NCBI RefSeq assembly: GCF_026241895.1
Contig: NZ_JAPJIV010000009.1
Location: forward strand, 62,001 to 126,000
Direction of reading: 5' to 3'
Origin: Pseudomonas sp. RIT-562
Lineage (GTDB): Bacteria; Pseudomonadota; Gammaproteobacteria; Pseudomonadales; Pseudomonadaceae
DNA length: 64,000 bases
The position numbers and the translations under genes are program-made. The first letter of the stretch is position 1, and every line of letters starts with the position of its first letter. The notes beneath the pieces were generated by a model. It did no database searches, was not told where the DNA came from, and saw only the letters and a list, made by a program, of their open reading frames with translations. Below are positions 34,142 to 41,876 of this stretch, one piece after another.

Positions 34142-35077
34142 ATGCGTTATCGACGTCTTGACCTGAACCTTCTGGTTGCCCTGGATGCCTTGCTCAGCGA
34201 GTGCAGCGTGAGTCGGGCGGCGCAGCGCTTGTGCCTGGGCCAGTCGGCGACGAGTTCGGCACTGGGGCGCCTGCGCGAACACTTCAATGACCCGTTGCTG
34301 CTGCCGGTTGGCCGGCGCCTGGAGCCTACGGCGCTGGGGCTGGAGTTGCTGCCGAAGGTGCGCGCGGCCCTGGCGCTGACGCGCGACATTGTCGATTCGC
34401 CGCTCGGGTTCGAGCCGGCGACCTGCACTCGCCAATTCACGGTGGTGGCGTCGGATTATGTCGCTGGTGTATTGCTGCCTGCAGTGAGTCTGGAACTGGC
34501 GCGAGTTGCTCCCGGCGTGCGCTTGAGCCTGCGCGACATGCCTACGCCACGCGACGGCGATGTCGTCAGCGAGGCGCTGGACTATCGGCGCAGTGATGTG
34601 GTGATCGTGCCGCAGCGGCGCCTGAATCCGGCCTTTCCCCATGTGCCGTTGCTCAATGATGAGCTGTGTTGCATCGTCTGCGCCGCTCAGGCGCAGTATG
34701 CCGATGGCCTGAACCTGGCCAGCTATTGCGCGGCGGAACACGTGGTGCGCGAGTTCTCCGACGGGCGAAACCTGGCGATGGACGCCGTGCACCTGCAGGA
34801 GCTGGGCGTGCAACGCCGGGTGGCGGTGGCCGTGGAAAGCTTTGCGCTGATACCGGAGTTCGTCATCGGCACGACGCGGATTGCCACGGTATTTCGCCGG
34901 CAGGCGCAGCGGTTTGCCCAGCGTTACCCGCTGCACATTCACCCCGCACCGCTGGAGTTTCCCGAGGCGGCCCAGGTGCTGCAGTGGCACCCTTATCAAG
35001 AGCACGACCCGGCGATGCGCTGGTTGCGCAGCCTGCTGGTGCAGCAGGCCGCGTTGCTTGATCAGCCTGCGGGTTGA
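34142..35077 (+). CDS. LysR-family regulator, NodD-like
   Basis: A 311-residue LysR protein of the NodD/LinR type: LDLNLLVALDALLSECSVSR, AAQRLCLGQSATSSALGRLR, HFNDPLLLPVGRRLEPTALG at the N-terminus, then an effector domain with FTVVASDYVAGVLLPAV. It resembles the regulator at 40636-41598 over the DNA-binding domain. Its stop overlaps by 16 bp the end of the convergent GlcG-like gene. The operator-like element just upstream suggests auto- or cross-regulation. Confidence 0.85.
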   Translation: MRYRRLDLNLLVALDALLSECSVSRAAQRLCLGQSATSSALGRLREHFNDPLLLPVGRRLEPTALGLELLPKVRAALALTRDIVDSPLGFEPATCTRQFTVVASDYVAGVLLPAVSLELARVAPGVRLSLRDMPTPRDGDVVSEALDYRRSDVVIVPQRRLNPAFPHVPLLNDELCCIVCAAQAQYADGLNLASYCAAEHVVREFSDGRNLAMDAVHLQELGVQRRVAVAVESFALIPEFVIGTTRIATVFRRQAQRFAQRYPLHIHPAPLEFPEAAQVLQWHPYQEHDPAMRWLRSLLVQQAALLDQPAG

Positions 35078-35508
35078 TCTCCGGTATCCGCCACCCATCC
35101 GCACTGCTCGATGGCCAGCAGAGCGCAGCGTTCGTCATTGTCCGAGGTGTCGCCGCTGATGCCGATGGCGCCGATGAGCTGCCCCTCGCCATTGCGGATC
35201 AGCACTCCACCGGCCACGGGAATGACTTCGCCACCGGTCAAGCTGTTGATCGCGTCAAAAAACGCTGGCATCGCTTGCGCGCGACGTGCCAGTTCCCGTC
35301 CACCGAAGCCCATCCCCAGGCAGCCGCGAGCCTTGCCGGTGGCGATTTGCGGGCGCAGGAAACTGGCGTGTTCATCGCGCAGGACCGCCAGCGGATTGCC
35401 GGCGGCGTCCAGTACTGCAACGGCCATGGGCTTGAAGCCAGCCTGGCGGGCAATGTGGATAGCGCGGCTCGCCAGATCGGTGGCCATGAGTAAATCGAGC
35501 GGGTGCAT
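35062..35508 (-). CDS. GlcG/HbpS-like protein (DUF336)
   Basis: A 148-residue protein: MAVAVLDAAGNPLAVLRDEH, FLRPQIATGKARGCLGMGFG, GGEVIPVAGGVLIRNGEGQL and IGAIGISGDTSDNDERCALL are standard for the GlcG/HbpS fold, which binds heme or acts as a cofactor partner in oxidation pathways. Start 35508 is chosen because GAGGA lies eight bases before it; an ATG at 35523 overlaps the amidohydrolase stop. Co-transcribed with the amidohydrolase. The exact role is unknown. Confidence 0.8.
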   Translation of the reverse strand: MHPLDLLMATDLASRAIHIARQAGFKPMAVAVLDAAGNPLAVLRDEHASFLRPQIATGKARGCLGMGFGGRELARRAQAMPAFFDAINSLTGGEVIPVAGGVLIRNGEGQLIGAIGISGDTSDNDERCALLAIEQCGWVADTGDQPAG

Positions 35509-35519
35509 GTCGGCAGTCC

Positions 35520-36869
35520 TCATAAGGCCCACTTGCCCAATTGGGCAACGCGGTCGCGCGTATACAGATCGGTCCATTTCAATGAGTTGAAGTCCGAGAC
35601 CTGTTTGGGGTTGTAGGGGCTGCGTTGCATGTTGACCGGCTGACCACCCTTGTACACGGCCTTGAGGCGCGAGCGATCCTGCAACAGGCGGATGTCGTGC
35701 AATGGCGAGCCGTCGAGCAGCAGGAAGTCGGCCTGTTTGCCCACCTCCAGGGTGCCCAGGGTCTCGCCGCGCGGCATGCAGCGCGCGCCGACGTTGGTGG
35801 CGGCGTACAGGGCTTCGGCCGGAGTGAAGCCCAGGCGAGTCACCAGCAGTTCCAGCTCGCGGGCGTGCCATTCGCCGTAAGGCGTCACCGCAAAGCCGCT
35901 GTCACTGCCGCAGGCGAACGGCACGCCGGCGGCCTTGGCGCGCTTGAGTACGGCCGAGCCGACCTCCAGGGTCCGAGCGCAGTAGCCAGCGTAACCGGTG
36001 GTGATGGCGGGGTCGTGGGGCTGGCAGAAGTCCACGGTGTTCTGCGGGAAAGTCATGGTCGGGGCCAGGATGCTGCCGGCTTCGAGCAAGGCTTCGATGC
36101 ACGCGTCGTCCATGTAGAACGCGTGGAAGACCAGGTCGACGCCCGCGCGCGCAGCGTACATCACCGCCTCGCGCCCGTAGGCGTGGGTGGCGACCTTGCA
36201 GCCCAGGCGATGGGCCTCGGCCACCATTTCGTGAGTTTCTTCGGCGGTGAACGCGGCGACGATTTCACCGTTGGGGCGACGGTGGGTGCCGTCCATGGCA
36301 ATTTTAATCAGGTCGACGCCGTCCTTGGCCTGCTTGCGGATTTCCGCCAGGGCATCGCTGCGGCTGGTCACCAGGCAGGCGGTGAAAAATTCCGGGGCGC
36401 CCATGCGGCTCGGAAACCAGTCGTTGAGACTCTGCCGATTGGTGATGACCCGGCTGCTGGCAGCAATTCGCGGCCCTTCGAACAACCCGGCGCCGATGGC
36501 ATTGCGCACGGCGATGCTGAGCTGCCCGCTGTCGCCCGGGCAGACCATGCTGGTGACGCCGGCCGCCAGCACATGCTGGGCGAAGAACGTGCCGCGCAGG
36601 GCGCGAAACTCGTCGCTGGTCCAGATATCGATGTCTTCTTCGCTCTGCGCATTGCCGAACGCCAGGTGGGTGTGCACATCCACCAGGCCCGGCATGACAA
36701 AGCTATCGCCGGTATCCACACAGGTGTCGCCGGGTCGAGGTGCAGGCGCGGATGCAGTGGGGCCGACGTAACTCAGCAGACCGTTTTCAACCACCAGGGT
36801 TTGCTGCTGACGGGTGTCGAGGCCGGTGCCGTCGAACAGCGTTTGGCATTTCAGGTGCAGGCTATGCAT
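35520..36869 (-). CDS. Metal-dependent amidohydrolase (imidazolonepropionase-like)
   Basis: A 449-residue amidohydrolase-superfamily enzyme. Metal ligands and catalytic residues are in place: His66 and His68 (VDVHTHLAF), Lys189 (DLIKIAMDG, carbamylated in binuclear members), His229 (VATHAYG), His249 (VFHAF) and Asp323 (GSDSGF). The C-terminal GTLEVGKQADFLLLDGSPL is the usual family ending. It hydrolyses a cyclic amide or related bond in an unknown compound. It forms an operon with the GlcG-like gene (stop and next start touch). A weak LysR-type dyad lies ~160 bp upstream. Confidence 0.85.
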   Translation of the reverse strand: MHSLHLKCQTLFDGTGLDTRQQQTLVVENGLLSYVGPTASAPAPRPGDTCVDTGDSFVMPGLVDVHTHLAFGNAQSEEDIDIWTSDEFRALRGTFFAQHVLAAGVTSMVCPGDSGQLSIAVRNAIGAGLFEGPRIAASSRVITNRQSLNDWFPSRMGAPEFFTACLVTSRSDALAEIRKQAKDGVDLIKIAMDGTHRRPNGEIVAAFTAEETHEMVAEAHRLGCKVATHAYGREAVMYAARAGVDLVFHAFYMDDACIEALLEAGSILAPTMTFPQNTVDFCQPHDPAITTGYAGYCARTLEVGSAVLKRAKAAGVPFACGSDSGFAVTPYGEWHARELELLVTRLGFTPAEALYAATNVGARCMPRGETLGTLEVGKQADFLLLDGSPLHDIRLLQDRSRLKAVYKGGQPVNMQRSPYNPKQVSDFNSLKWTDLYTRDRVAQLGKWAL

Positions 36870-37180
36870 GGCGTCTTCGCTTGGCTGATTGTTATGCGAA
36901 AAGAGCCTAGGGGGACTGGCAGGTACTGCACCAACAGATTGCGTCGATGGCCGGGTATTGATTGGCTCAATAGGTCCTGGGAGCCGCTGTTTTAAAGGCT
37001 TTGCGACGAGATATCACCTAGGGAGGAGGGCATCGCGAGTTACGATGACAGGCATCGTGATCGACGATTTTTACACCGCTGCTACGGCGTTTATGGTGCG
37101 CGAAACGCTATTGCTGCCATGCGAATGACCTTCGCCGGGCACTGGTCGAGGAGGACTACGCGCGAGTCGCGCTACTCGGT

Positions 37181-37270
37181 TGTAGGAGTGAGCCTGCTCG
37201 CGATGACGGCCGAACATTCACTACTTACGCTGACTGACACAACGAATCGCGAGCAGGCTCACTCCTACAG
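37181..37270. repeat. REPIN
   Basis: TGTAGGAGTGAGCCTGCTCG and CGAGCAGGCTCACTCCTACAG around a 50-bp unrelated centre. Confidence 0.8.
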
Positions 37271-37310
37271 CTGACCTGCGCCATACACAGATAATGTGCG
37301 CGCAGCAGAT

Positions 37311-37404
37311 CCCTGTGGGAGCGCGGCTTGCTCGCGAAGGTCTTTCATTTGACGAATCTGTTGGCTGACACACCGCTTTCGCAGGCAAGCCAGCTCCCAC
37401 AGGG
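37311..37404. repeat. REPIN, second type
   Basis: CCTGTGGGAGCGCGGCTTGC and GCAAGCCAGCTCCCACAGGG; the GTGGGAG family differs from the GTAGGAG neighbours. Confidence 0.75.
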
Positions 37405-37615
37405 ATGGTGTTCAACCAGCTGCTTGTGCGGTGCCGATCAACCTCCACAACCGCAGCGTATGGCTTTGTTTTCGCTGATTGAACATACCTCAACAGCGCT
37501 TGTTTAAAAGCCGTCAGTTTTACCTCTTGAAAGCTACAAGATCTTGCGCCATTGCCTACGGCTACGCCAGAATCCGCCGGCTTGTCCACCTTGGCCTCGG
37601 AGCTTATCGTTTCCT

Positions 37616-37800
37616 GACCACTGCCCTTCAGTGGTCGGGTTTAGTAGCCCGAGGTGTTATCAGTAAGGTGCATGAGCTCTGTCAGGCAGGTAGTTTCTTA
37701 CCTCACTTGATGGTGGCTGTGCGCAGGGCGCTTCGGCGCGCCGGTAATTGCTGGTACTCCCCGGTCTACTAACCTGCACACAGCCGCCACCCTTCTTTTA
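37616..37800 (+). ncRNA. Structured RNA leader upstream of the DUF6124-type gene
   Basis: Dense in strong stems: GACCACTG-CCCTT-CAGTGGTC (37616-37636), CGGG-TTTAGTAG-CCCG (37636-37651), GGTA-GTTTCT-TACC, GCGC-TTCG-GCGC with a UUCG loop, and a long outer pairing GGTGGCTGTGCGCAGG with CCTGCACACAGCCGCCACC. It ends about 40 nt before the ATG at 37840. I recall similar structures before this gene family in Pseudomonas and a possible link to the phage C4 antisense RNA family; this is a hypothesis, not a match. Confidence 0.55.
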
Positions 37801-37839
37801 GTAGAGAAGCATGCGCGGCCCGTTGCGGAGTATCAGCGA

Positions 37840-38160
37840 ATGTTCAAGGTTACACCGAATCCTCCGGACGCAGATCCGGCTTCCCTGAACAACCTCGATT
37901 ACCAATCCCCGTCGATCGCCGACATCAGATCCGCCCCGCGAACACCAAACAAACTGTTCTCAGTTGACCCCCAGGCCACTACTGAAACCTTGGTGGTCTA
38001 TCTGGTCGAAACCCTGGCTTCAGTGGATGTGATGGTCCACCACTTGGTAGATCACCTAGACGATGGTTCGCGAAACGCACTGTTGGGCATCTCCAACAGC
38101 ATCATGTTGGCGGAGATTACGGCAAACCGGGTTTTGGATCAGATCAGTCCGCCTGATTAA
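37840..38160 (+). CDS. DUF6124-type protein of unknown function
   Basis: A 106-residue cytoplasmic protein beginning MFKVTPNPPDADP, a start typical of this Pseudomonas family, then a low-complexity linker and a helical C-terminus (TTETLVVYLVETLASVDVMV, then LDDGSRNALLGISNSIMLAE). No catalytic motif. These proteins usually occur singly behind a conserved non-coding leader, as here. Family name from memory. Confidence 0.75.
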   Translation: MFKVTPNPPDADPASLNNLDYQSPSIADIRSAPRTPNKLFSVDPQATTETLVVYLVETLASVDVMVHHLVDHLDDGSRNALLGISNSIMLAEITANRVLDQISPPD

Positions 38161-38169
38161 GATCCAGGA

Positions 38170-38210
38170 TTGGTCTTTTCGGCATTTGGCATTATAGTTA
38201 ATGCCAAATG
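38170..38210 (+). promoter_or_regulatory. Promoter/operator of the Xre-RES toxin-antitoxin operon
   Basis: -35 TTGGTC (38170-38175), 17 bp, -10 TATAGT (38193-38198). The perfect inverted repeat CATTTGGCATT (38183-38193) and AATGCCAAATG (38200-38210) encloses the -10, so antitoxin binding would block polymerase. Antitoxin starts at 38231. Confidence 0.75.
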
Positions 38211-38230
38211 TCAGATTGGCGGAGGTTGCC

Positions 38231-38797
38231 ATGAGTGCAAGAAAGAAAACTGCCCCAGCTGACGAGGCGGTACCGAAGAAGATTGACCTGAGCAGAGCGA
38301 AAGTACGCGATTTGGAAGCTGCGCTCGATCGTTTGATCCAAGCGTCGCCCGTGACATTGGAAGTCACGAATGGACGGCCACGCATGGTTTCGATCTTGCT
38401 CGCCGATAGAGCTGGAGACGACCGAATGGCTATATACAGGGCAGTTAAGAATGGATTTCCGCTGCAATCGGTGCTCGACATGATCGATAGCAGCGAGGTG
38501 TACAAGCAGCGTGGCGTGCTGTCGAAAATCGTGGGGGCGTCCGATCGAACCCTGGCGCGGCGGCTGAAAACACCGAATGAAGTGCTGACTCCAGAGCAAA
38601 GCACACGGGCACTGAACTACGCCGAGGTTTTTGAAAAGGCGACTCAGGTGCTGGGCTCTCGTGAACTCGCGGAACAGTGGATGGTTAAACCTGCGCGAGG
38701 TCTGGATGGAGAGATACCCATCGATCTCATTGCTAATTCGGTGGGGTATGAATTGGTGAACGATTTTCTGATCCGCATGGAATATGGGGTCTATTGA
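38231..38797 (+). CDS. Xre/MbcA/ParS-type antitoxin (DUF2384)
   Basis: A 188-residue antitoxin. A basic N-terminal tail leads into the Xre-like helix-turn-helix (SVLDMIDSSEVYKQRG, GASDRTLARRLKTPNEVLTP), followed by the toxin-binding DUF2384 part (EVFEKATQVLGSRELAEQWM, IDLIANSVGYELVNDFLIRM). ATG 38231 has GGAGG seven bases upstream. The stop overlaps the toxin ATG by one base. It neutralises the RES toxin and represses its own promoter through the palindrome upstream. Confidence 0.9.
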   Translation: MSARKKTAPADEAVPKKIDLSRAKVRDLEAALDRLIQASPVTLEVTNGRPRMVSILLADRAGDDRMAIYRAVKNGFPLQSVLDMIDSSEVYKQRGVLSKIVGASDRTLARRLKTPNEVLTPEQSTRALNYAEVFEKATQVLGSRELAEQWMVKPARGLDGEIPIDLIANSVGYELVNDFLIRMEYGVY

Positions 38798-39294
38798 TGG
38801 CTAAAGACCCACTGAGCAACGAGGTTCATTTCTGGCGGCTGGACGCTGCGGAATTTGCACCCACCTGGCACTTGGGGGTGGGAGCTGAAAAGGTCGGTGG
38901 GCGTTGGAACCCTAAAGGTATGGCGACTGTATATGCCAGTCTGGATGCATCCACCGCAACCCTGGAGGTCGCGGTACATAAAGGTTTCGAGGCGCTGGAC
39001 TGCAAACCTCATCGCTTGACTCAGGCGCGCGTGCTGGACCCTTCGAGCATTTATGTCGTGCAGCCCGATCGGATCGCGAATCCTAATTGGTTGGTGCCCG
39101 GCACTCCTAGTCGCAGCCAGCAACAGTTTGGCGCTGAGTTGCTGAACCAGTATCCGTTTGTGGTGGTGCCCTCGAGCGTGTCGCCACACAGCTGGAACAT
39201 GTTGATGAACCCGCTGTTGGCTGATGGGCTGTACGAGGTGGTGTTGCAAGAGGCATTTGGCCTCGACGGGCGACTCAATAAGCCATCGGTGTGA
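38797..39294 (+). CDS. RES-domain toxin
   Basis: A 165-residue RES protein, named for conserved Arg, Glu and Ser: FWRLDAAEF, GGRWNPKGMATVYASLDAST (Arg36, Tyr46), EVAVHK (Glu57 near ATLEVAV) and the C-terminal PFVVVPSSVSPHSWNMLMNP with the Ser. Characterised RES toxins consume NAD+, arresting growth. Start overlaps the antitoxin stop (TGATG type). Complete and probably functional. Confidence 0.9.
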   Translation: MAKDPLSNEVHFWRLDAAEFAPTWHLGVGAEKVGGRWNPKGMATVYASLDASTATLEVAVHKGFEALDCKPHRLTQARVLDPSSIYVVQPDRIANPNWLVPGTPSRSQQQFGAELLNQYPFVVVPSSVSPHSWNMLMNPLLADGLYEVVLQEAFGLDGRLNKPSV

Positions 39295-39310
39295 GAGTCT
39301 GAGGCTTTTT

Positions 39311-39410
39311 GTAGGAGCGAGCCTGCTCGCGAAGAACTCACAGGCACCGCGTTTTTTCAGGCTTCACGCGTCATCGTTGACGTTTTTCGCGAGCAGGCTC
39401 GCTCCTACAG
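39311..39410. repeat. REPIN
   Basis: GTAGGAGCGAGCCTGCTCGC and GCGAGCAGGCTCGCTCCTAC, immediately after the toxin gene and before the hydrolase stop. Confidence 0.85.
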
Positions 39411-39418
39411 GGGTGCAA

Positions 39419-40576
39419 TCAACCCGTGTGCCCACCCAGGTTTTCAGCCACCCAGTCGGCAATGTACTGGCCGGCATTGATGCTGTTATCAAAGCTCGAA
39501 TGCTGCACTCCACCTTCACGTTCAGTGAAGATTTTCAGCTCGCGCTTGGGGCTGTTGACCAGTTGCTCGTAGGTGCGGTGGGCCCATTTGAGGGGGATTT
39601 GTGAATCCTTTTCACCGTGGGTCACCAGGAATGGCACTTTGATCCGGTCCAGCACGCCGTCCAGGTGGACGTTCTCGGCGATGGCCATGAACTCGTCGAC
39701 ATCGTTTGCGCCCCATACCCAGCACACGTGCGACCAGTAATGCGGGACCGGGAAGCTGCCTTCTTTTTCCAGGCGACGTTTTTGCACATCGCGCCAGTCG
39801 TGGTTCGCGCCCCACACCACGCCGCAGGCAAAGCGCGGCTCGAACGCCACCGCGCGCGGGCAGTAGTAACCGCCGAGTGAAACGCCTTCCAGGCCAATAC
39901 GCCGCGGGTCCACTTCGCTGCGGGTCTCCAGCCAGTCGACTACGCGGCTGGCCCAGTGCTCGCTGTCGTAGCGGGCGATCAGGTTATGCAGGCGCAGCGC
40001 TTCACCGGTGCCCGGCTGGTCGATGATCAGCGAAGACACTCCGCGTTTGGCCAGCCAGGCGGGGAGGCCGACGCGGTATTTCATTTCCTTGGTCGAGTCC
40101 AGGCCGTTGACCTGCACCAGGATCGGCGCCGGGCCGCTCACGCCTTCGGCGCGTACCAGCAGGCCGGAAATGTGTTTGCCCTCGTAGGGGATCTCTACTC
40201 GTTCGCAGTTCTCCCGCGACAGCTCGATGCCGCGCTTGAAGGTCTGCAGGAAGCGCTGGTACAGCTCGACACGACCTGCTGCCCCATGGGCCTGCAGGCG
40301 TTCGCAGGTGAGGTAGTAAGTGGCGGCGCGGTTGTATTTTTCGCCGGCGGATAACAGCCGGCCCTGGGCTTCGTCTTCCTCGGCCAGGCCGCAGAGTTTG
40401 TCGGCCATCTTCGCCCAGGTCTCGCGGAAGGCCTTGGTCCCGGCAGCGTCGGGTTGTTTGGCGGCTTCCTGCAGCGGCGCGCACATCTCTTCGATCTCGC
40501 CCATGCGGGCGCCCATCTCGATGGCCAGGTTGACTGAAAGATTCCACACGTAGTTGGTCGGGAAATAGCGGAACAT
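39419..40576 (-). CDS. Alpha/beta hydrolase, C-C bond hydrolase-like (DHPON hydrolase/FrsA relative)
   Basis: A 385-residue hydrolase with a helical N-terminal cap (about 1-120) and an alpha/beta core: nucleophile Ser233 in GLEGVSLGGYY, Asp324 in THGEKDSQIP and His359 in GGVQHSSFDN. The cap-plus-core layout and YEGKHISGLLVRAEG recall 2,6-dihydroxypseudooxynicotine hydrolase, which splits a C-C bond next to a dihydroxylated ring. A role after ring hydroxylation would suit the neighbouring monooxygenase and dioxygenase-like genes. It is transcribed away from the main cluster but has the same operator (40642-40684) in front. Confidence 0.75.
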   Translation of the reverse strand: MFRYFPTNYVWNLSVNLAIEMGARMGEIEEMCAPLQEAAKQPDAAGTKAFRETWAKMADKLCGLAEEDEAQGRLLSAGEKYNRAATYYLTCERLQAHGAAGRVELYQRFLQTFKRGIELSRENCERVEIPYEGKHISGLLVRAEGVSGPAPILVQVNGLDSTKEMKYRVGLPAWLAKRGVSSLIIDQPGTGEALRLHNLIARYDSEHWASRVVDWLETRSEVDPRRIGLEGVSLGGYYCPRAVAFEPRFACGVVWGANHDWRDVQKRRLEKEGSFPVPHYWSHVCWVWGANDVDEFMAIAENVHLDGVLDRIKVPFLVTHGEKDSQIPLKWAHRTYEQLVNSPKRELKIFTEREGGVQHSSFDNSINAGQYIADWVAENLGGHTG

Positions 40577-40635
40577 GATTATTGTTGTCCTTGTGGTTGC
40601 CTTGGCGTTCCAGGCGCACGTTAAGGACCACCCGA

Positions 40636-41598
40636 CTATTTGGCCAATCGTGACTCGGGATGGGAGGTATCGCGAGCGGCGATAGGATGCTCCTCCAAGT
40701 GCTGGATGAATTCGCTGATGCGCTCACGCAGCCAGCGATGCATGGGGTCGCCGTCGACGCTGCGGTGCCAGAGCATCACCTCGCGCATCACCGGTATTTT
40801 CACCGGCGGCTGCAGGATTCGCAGCGGCAGATGCTCGGCATACAGGCGCGCCAGGCGCTGGTGCATGGTCGCGATGCGCTGGGTGCCGACGACCAGCTGC
40901 GGCAGGGTGTTGAAGTCGTTGGTGATCACCTCAAGGCGTCGATTGAAGCCGTACTGGGTCATGAACCACTCTTCGATACTCATGTGCCGGGTGCGCCCGA
41001 AGCCGACCGAGACGTGGCCCATTTCCATGTATTGCTCAAGGGTCAGGCTGTCGCCCACCAGGGTGTTGCCCTGCCACACCACGCACACGTGGTCTTCCTC
41101 GAACAGCAGCTTGGAGGGGTGGCCTTCGATGGTGTAGCGCTCGGGCACGATCATCAGGTCGACTTCGCCACGCACCAGCAGCTCACCGGAATTATCGCTG
41201 GGGCCGAGCATCTCGAAAGTGATGTTGGGTGCTTCCTGGTGGATCTTCTGGATCACCTGGGCGAACAGCACGCTGATCAGGTAATCGGAGGTCACCAGGC
41301 GGAAGTGGCGCTTGCTGGTGGTGGGGTCGAACACCGGTTTGGCGGTGATCGACGACTGGATCGTCAGTAGCACTTCACGCACCGGCTTGGCCAGTTCCAG
41401 GGCGTAATTGGTGGGCTGCATCTTGCGCCCCACCTGGACCAGCAACTCGTCTTCGAAATAGGTTCGCAGGCGCCCCAGCACCCCGCTGGTAGCCGACTGG
41501 GTCATGTGCAGGCGTTCGGCGGCGCGGGTGATGTTCTGCTCTTCGAGCAACACATCGAGCGCTACCAGGAGGTTCAGGTCGAGGTGATTGAAACGCAT
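40636..41598 (-). CDS. LysR-family regulator, NodD-like (cluster regulator)
   Basis: A 320-residue LysR protein: MRFNHLDLNLLVALDVLLEE, RAAERLHMTQSATSGVLGRL, YFEDELLVQVGRKMQPTNY, then FRLVTSDYLISVLFAQVI and EVDLMIVPERY in the effector domain. It lies upstream of the hydrolase in the same direction and is divergent from the VOC-Rieske operon, the normal place for the activator of a catabolic cluster. The hydrolase operator lies inside the last codons of this gene. Confidence 0.88.
   Translation of the reverse strand: MRFNHLDLNLLVALDVLLEEQNITRAAERLHMTQSATSGVLGRLRTYFEDELLVQVGRKMQPTNYALELAKPVREVLLTIQSSITAKPVFDPTTSKRHFRLVTSDYLISVLFAQVIQKIHQEAPNITFEMLGPSDNSGELLVRGEVDLMIVPERYTIEGHPSKLLFEEDHVCVVWQGNTLVGDSLTLEQYMEMGHVSVGFGRTRHMSIEEWFMTQYGFNRRLEVITNDFNTLPQLVVGTQRIATMHQRLARLYAEHLPLRILQPPVKIPVMREVMLWHRSVDGDPMHRWLRERISEFIQHLEEHPIAARDTSHPESRLAK
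40642..40684 (-). promoter_or_regulatory. LysR operator of the hydrolase gene
   Basis: Perfect dyad TATCGC-N5-GCGATA (40668-40684) with T-N11-A, then 15 nt and CACGATTGGCC on the minus strand (40642-40652). It points to the hydrolase start at 40576. Confidence 0.65.
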
Positions 41599-41695
41599 CA
41601 GGCACGTCCATTGTTGTATTTATTTTCGCGATACATTCGGACGAATACAGTGCCGCGTCAAGCCTGCCCGAAAGGCAATCTGCGCCGCCATCAGG

Positions 41696-41738
41696 TATCG
41701 CGTTTGCCGATAGGTCGCATCCCCACACGCGATTAGTC
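41696..41738 (+). promoter_or_regulatory. LysR operator of the VOC-Rieske operon
   Basis: TATCGCGTTTGCCGATA (41696-41712), 15 nt, CGCGATTAGTC (41728-41738), in the 278-bp divergent region before 41877. The spacer holds TCGCATCC as in the copy at 43192. Confidence 0.68.
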
Positions 41739-41876
41739 AGCTGCCCATCCTCAGGTCAATCTTCGCCGCAGTCGGACCTTGAGCCGACACCACCACCGGG
41801 GGCGTTGCCAGGCTGATCCTGATCTCGAGCGTTCAGCCAGCCGTTCCCGGATCATAATTTCAATGGAGTGGTAGGC

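Larger units (their letters stand above)
36870..37615. other. Long gap: weak dyad and two REPINs
   Basis: No gene is supported. The contents are a weak LysR-type dyad CATCGCGAGTTACGATG (37031-37047) and two REPINs (37181-37270 and 37311-37404). A structured RNA begins at 37616. Confidence 0.5.

Noticed and set aside
35062..35871. Extended N-terminus of the GlcG-like protein
   Set aside because: The extra part is a shadow of the amidohydrolase C-terminus in another frame.
36889..37128. Short open frame after the amidohydrolase gene
   Set aside because: No ribosome binding site, no recognisable content, and it overlaps the weak operator-like dyad.
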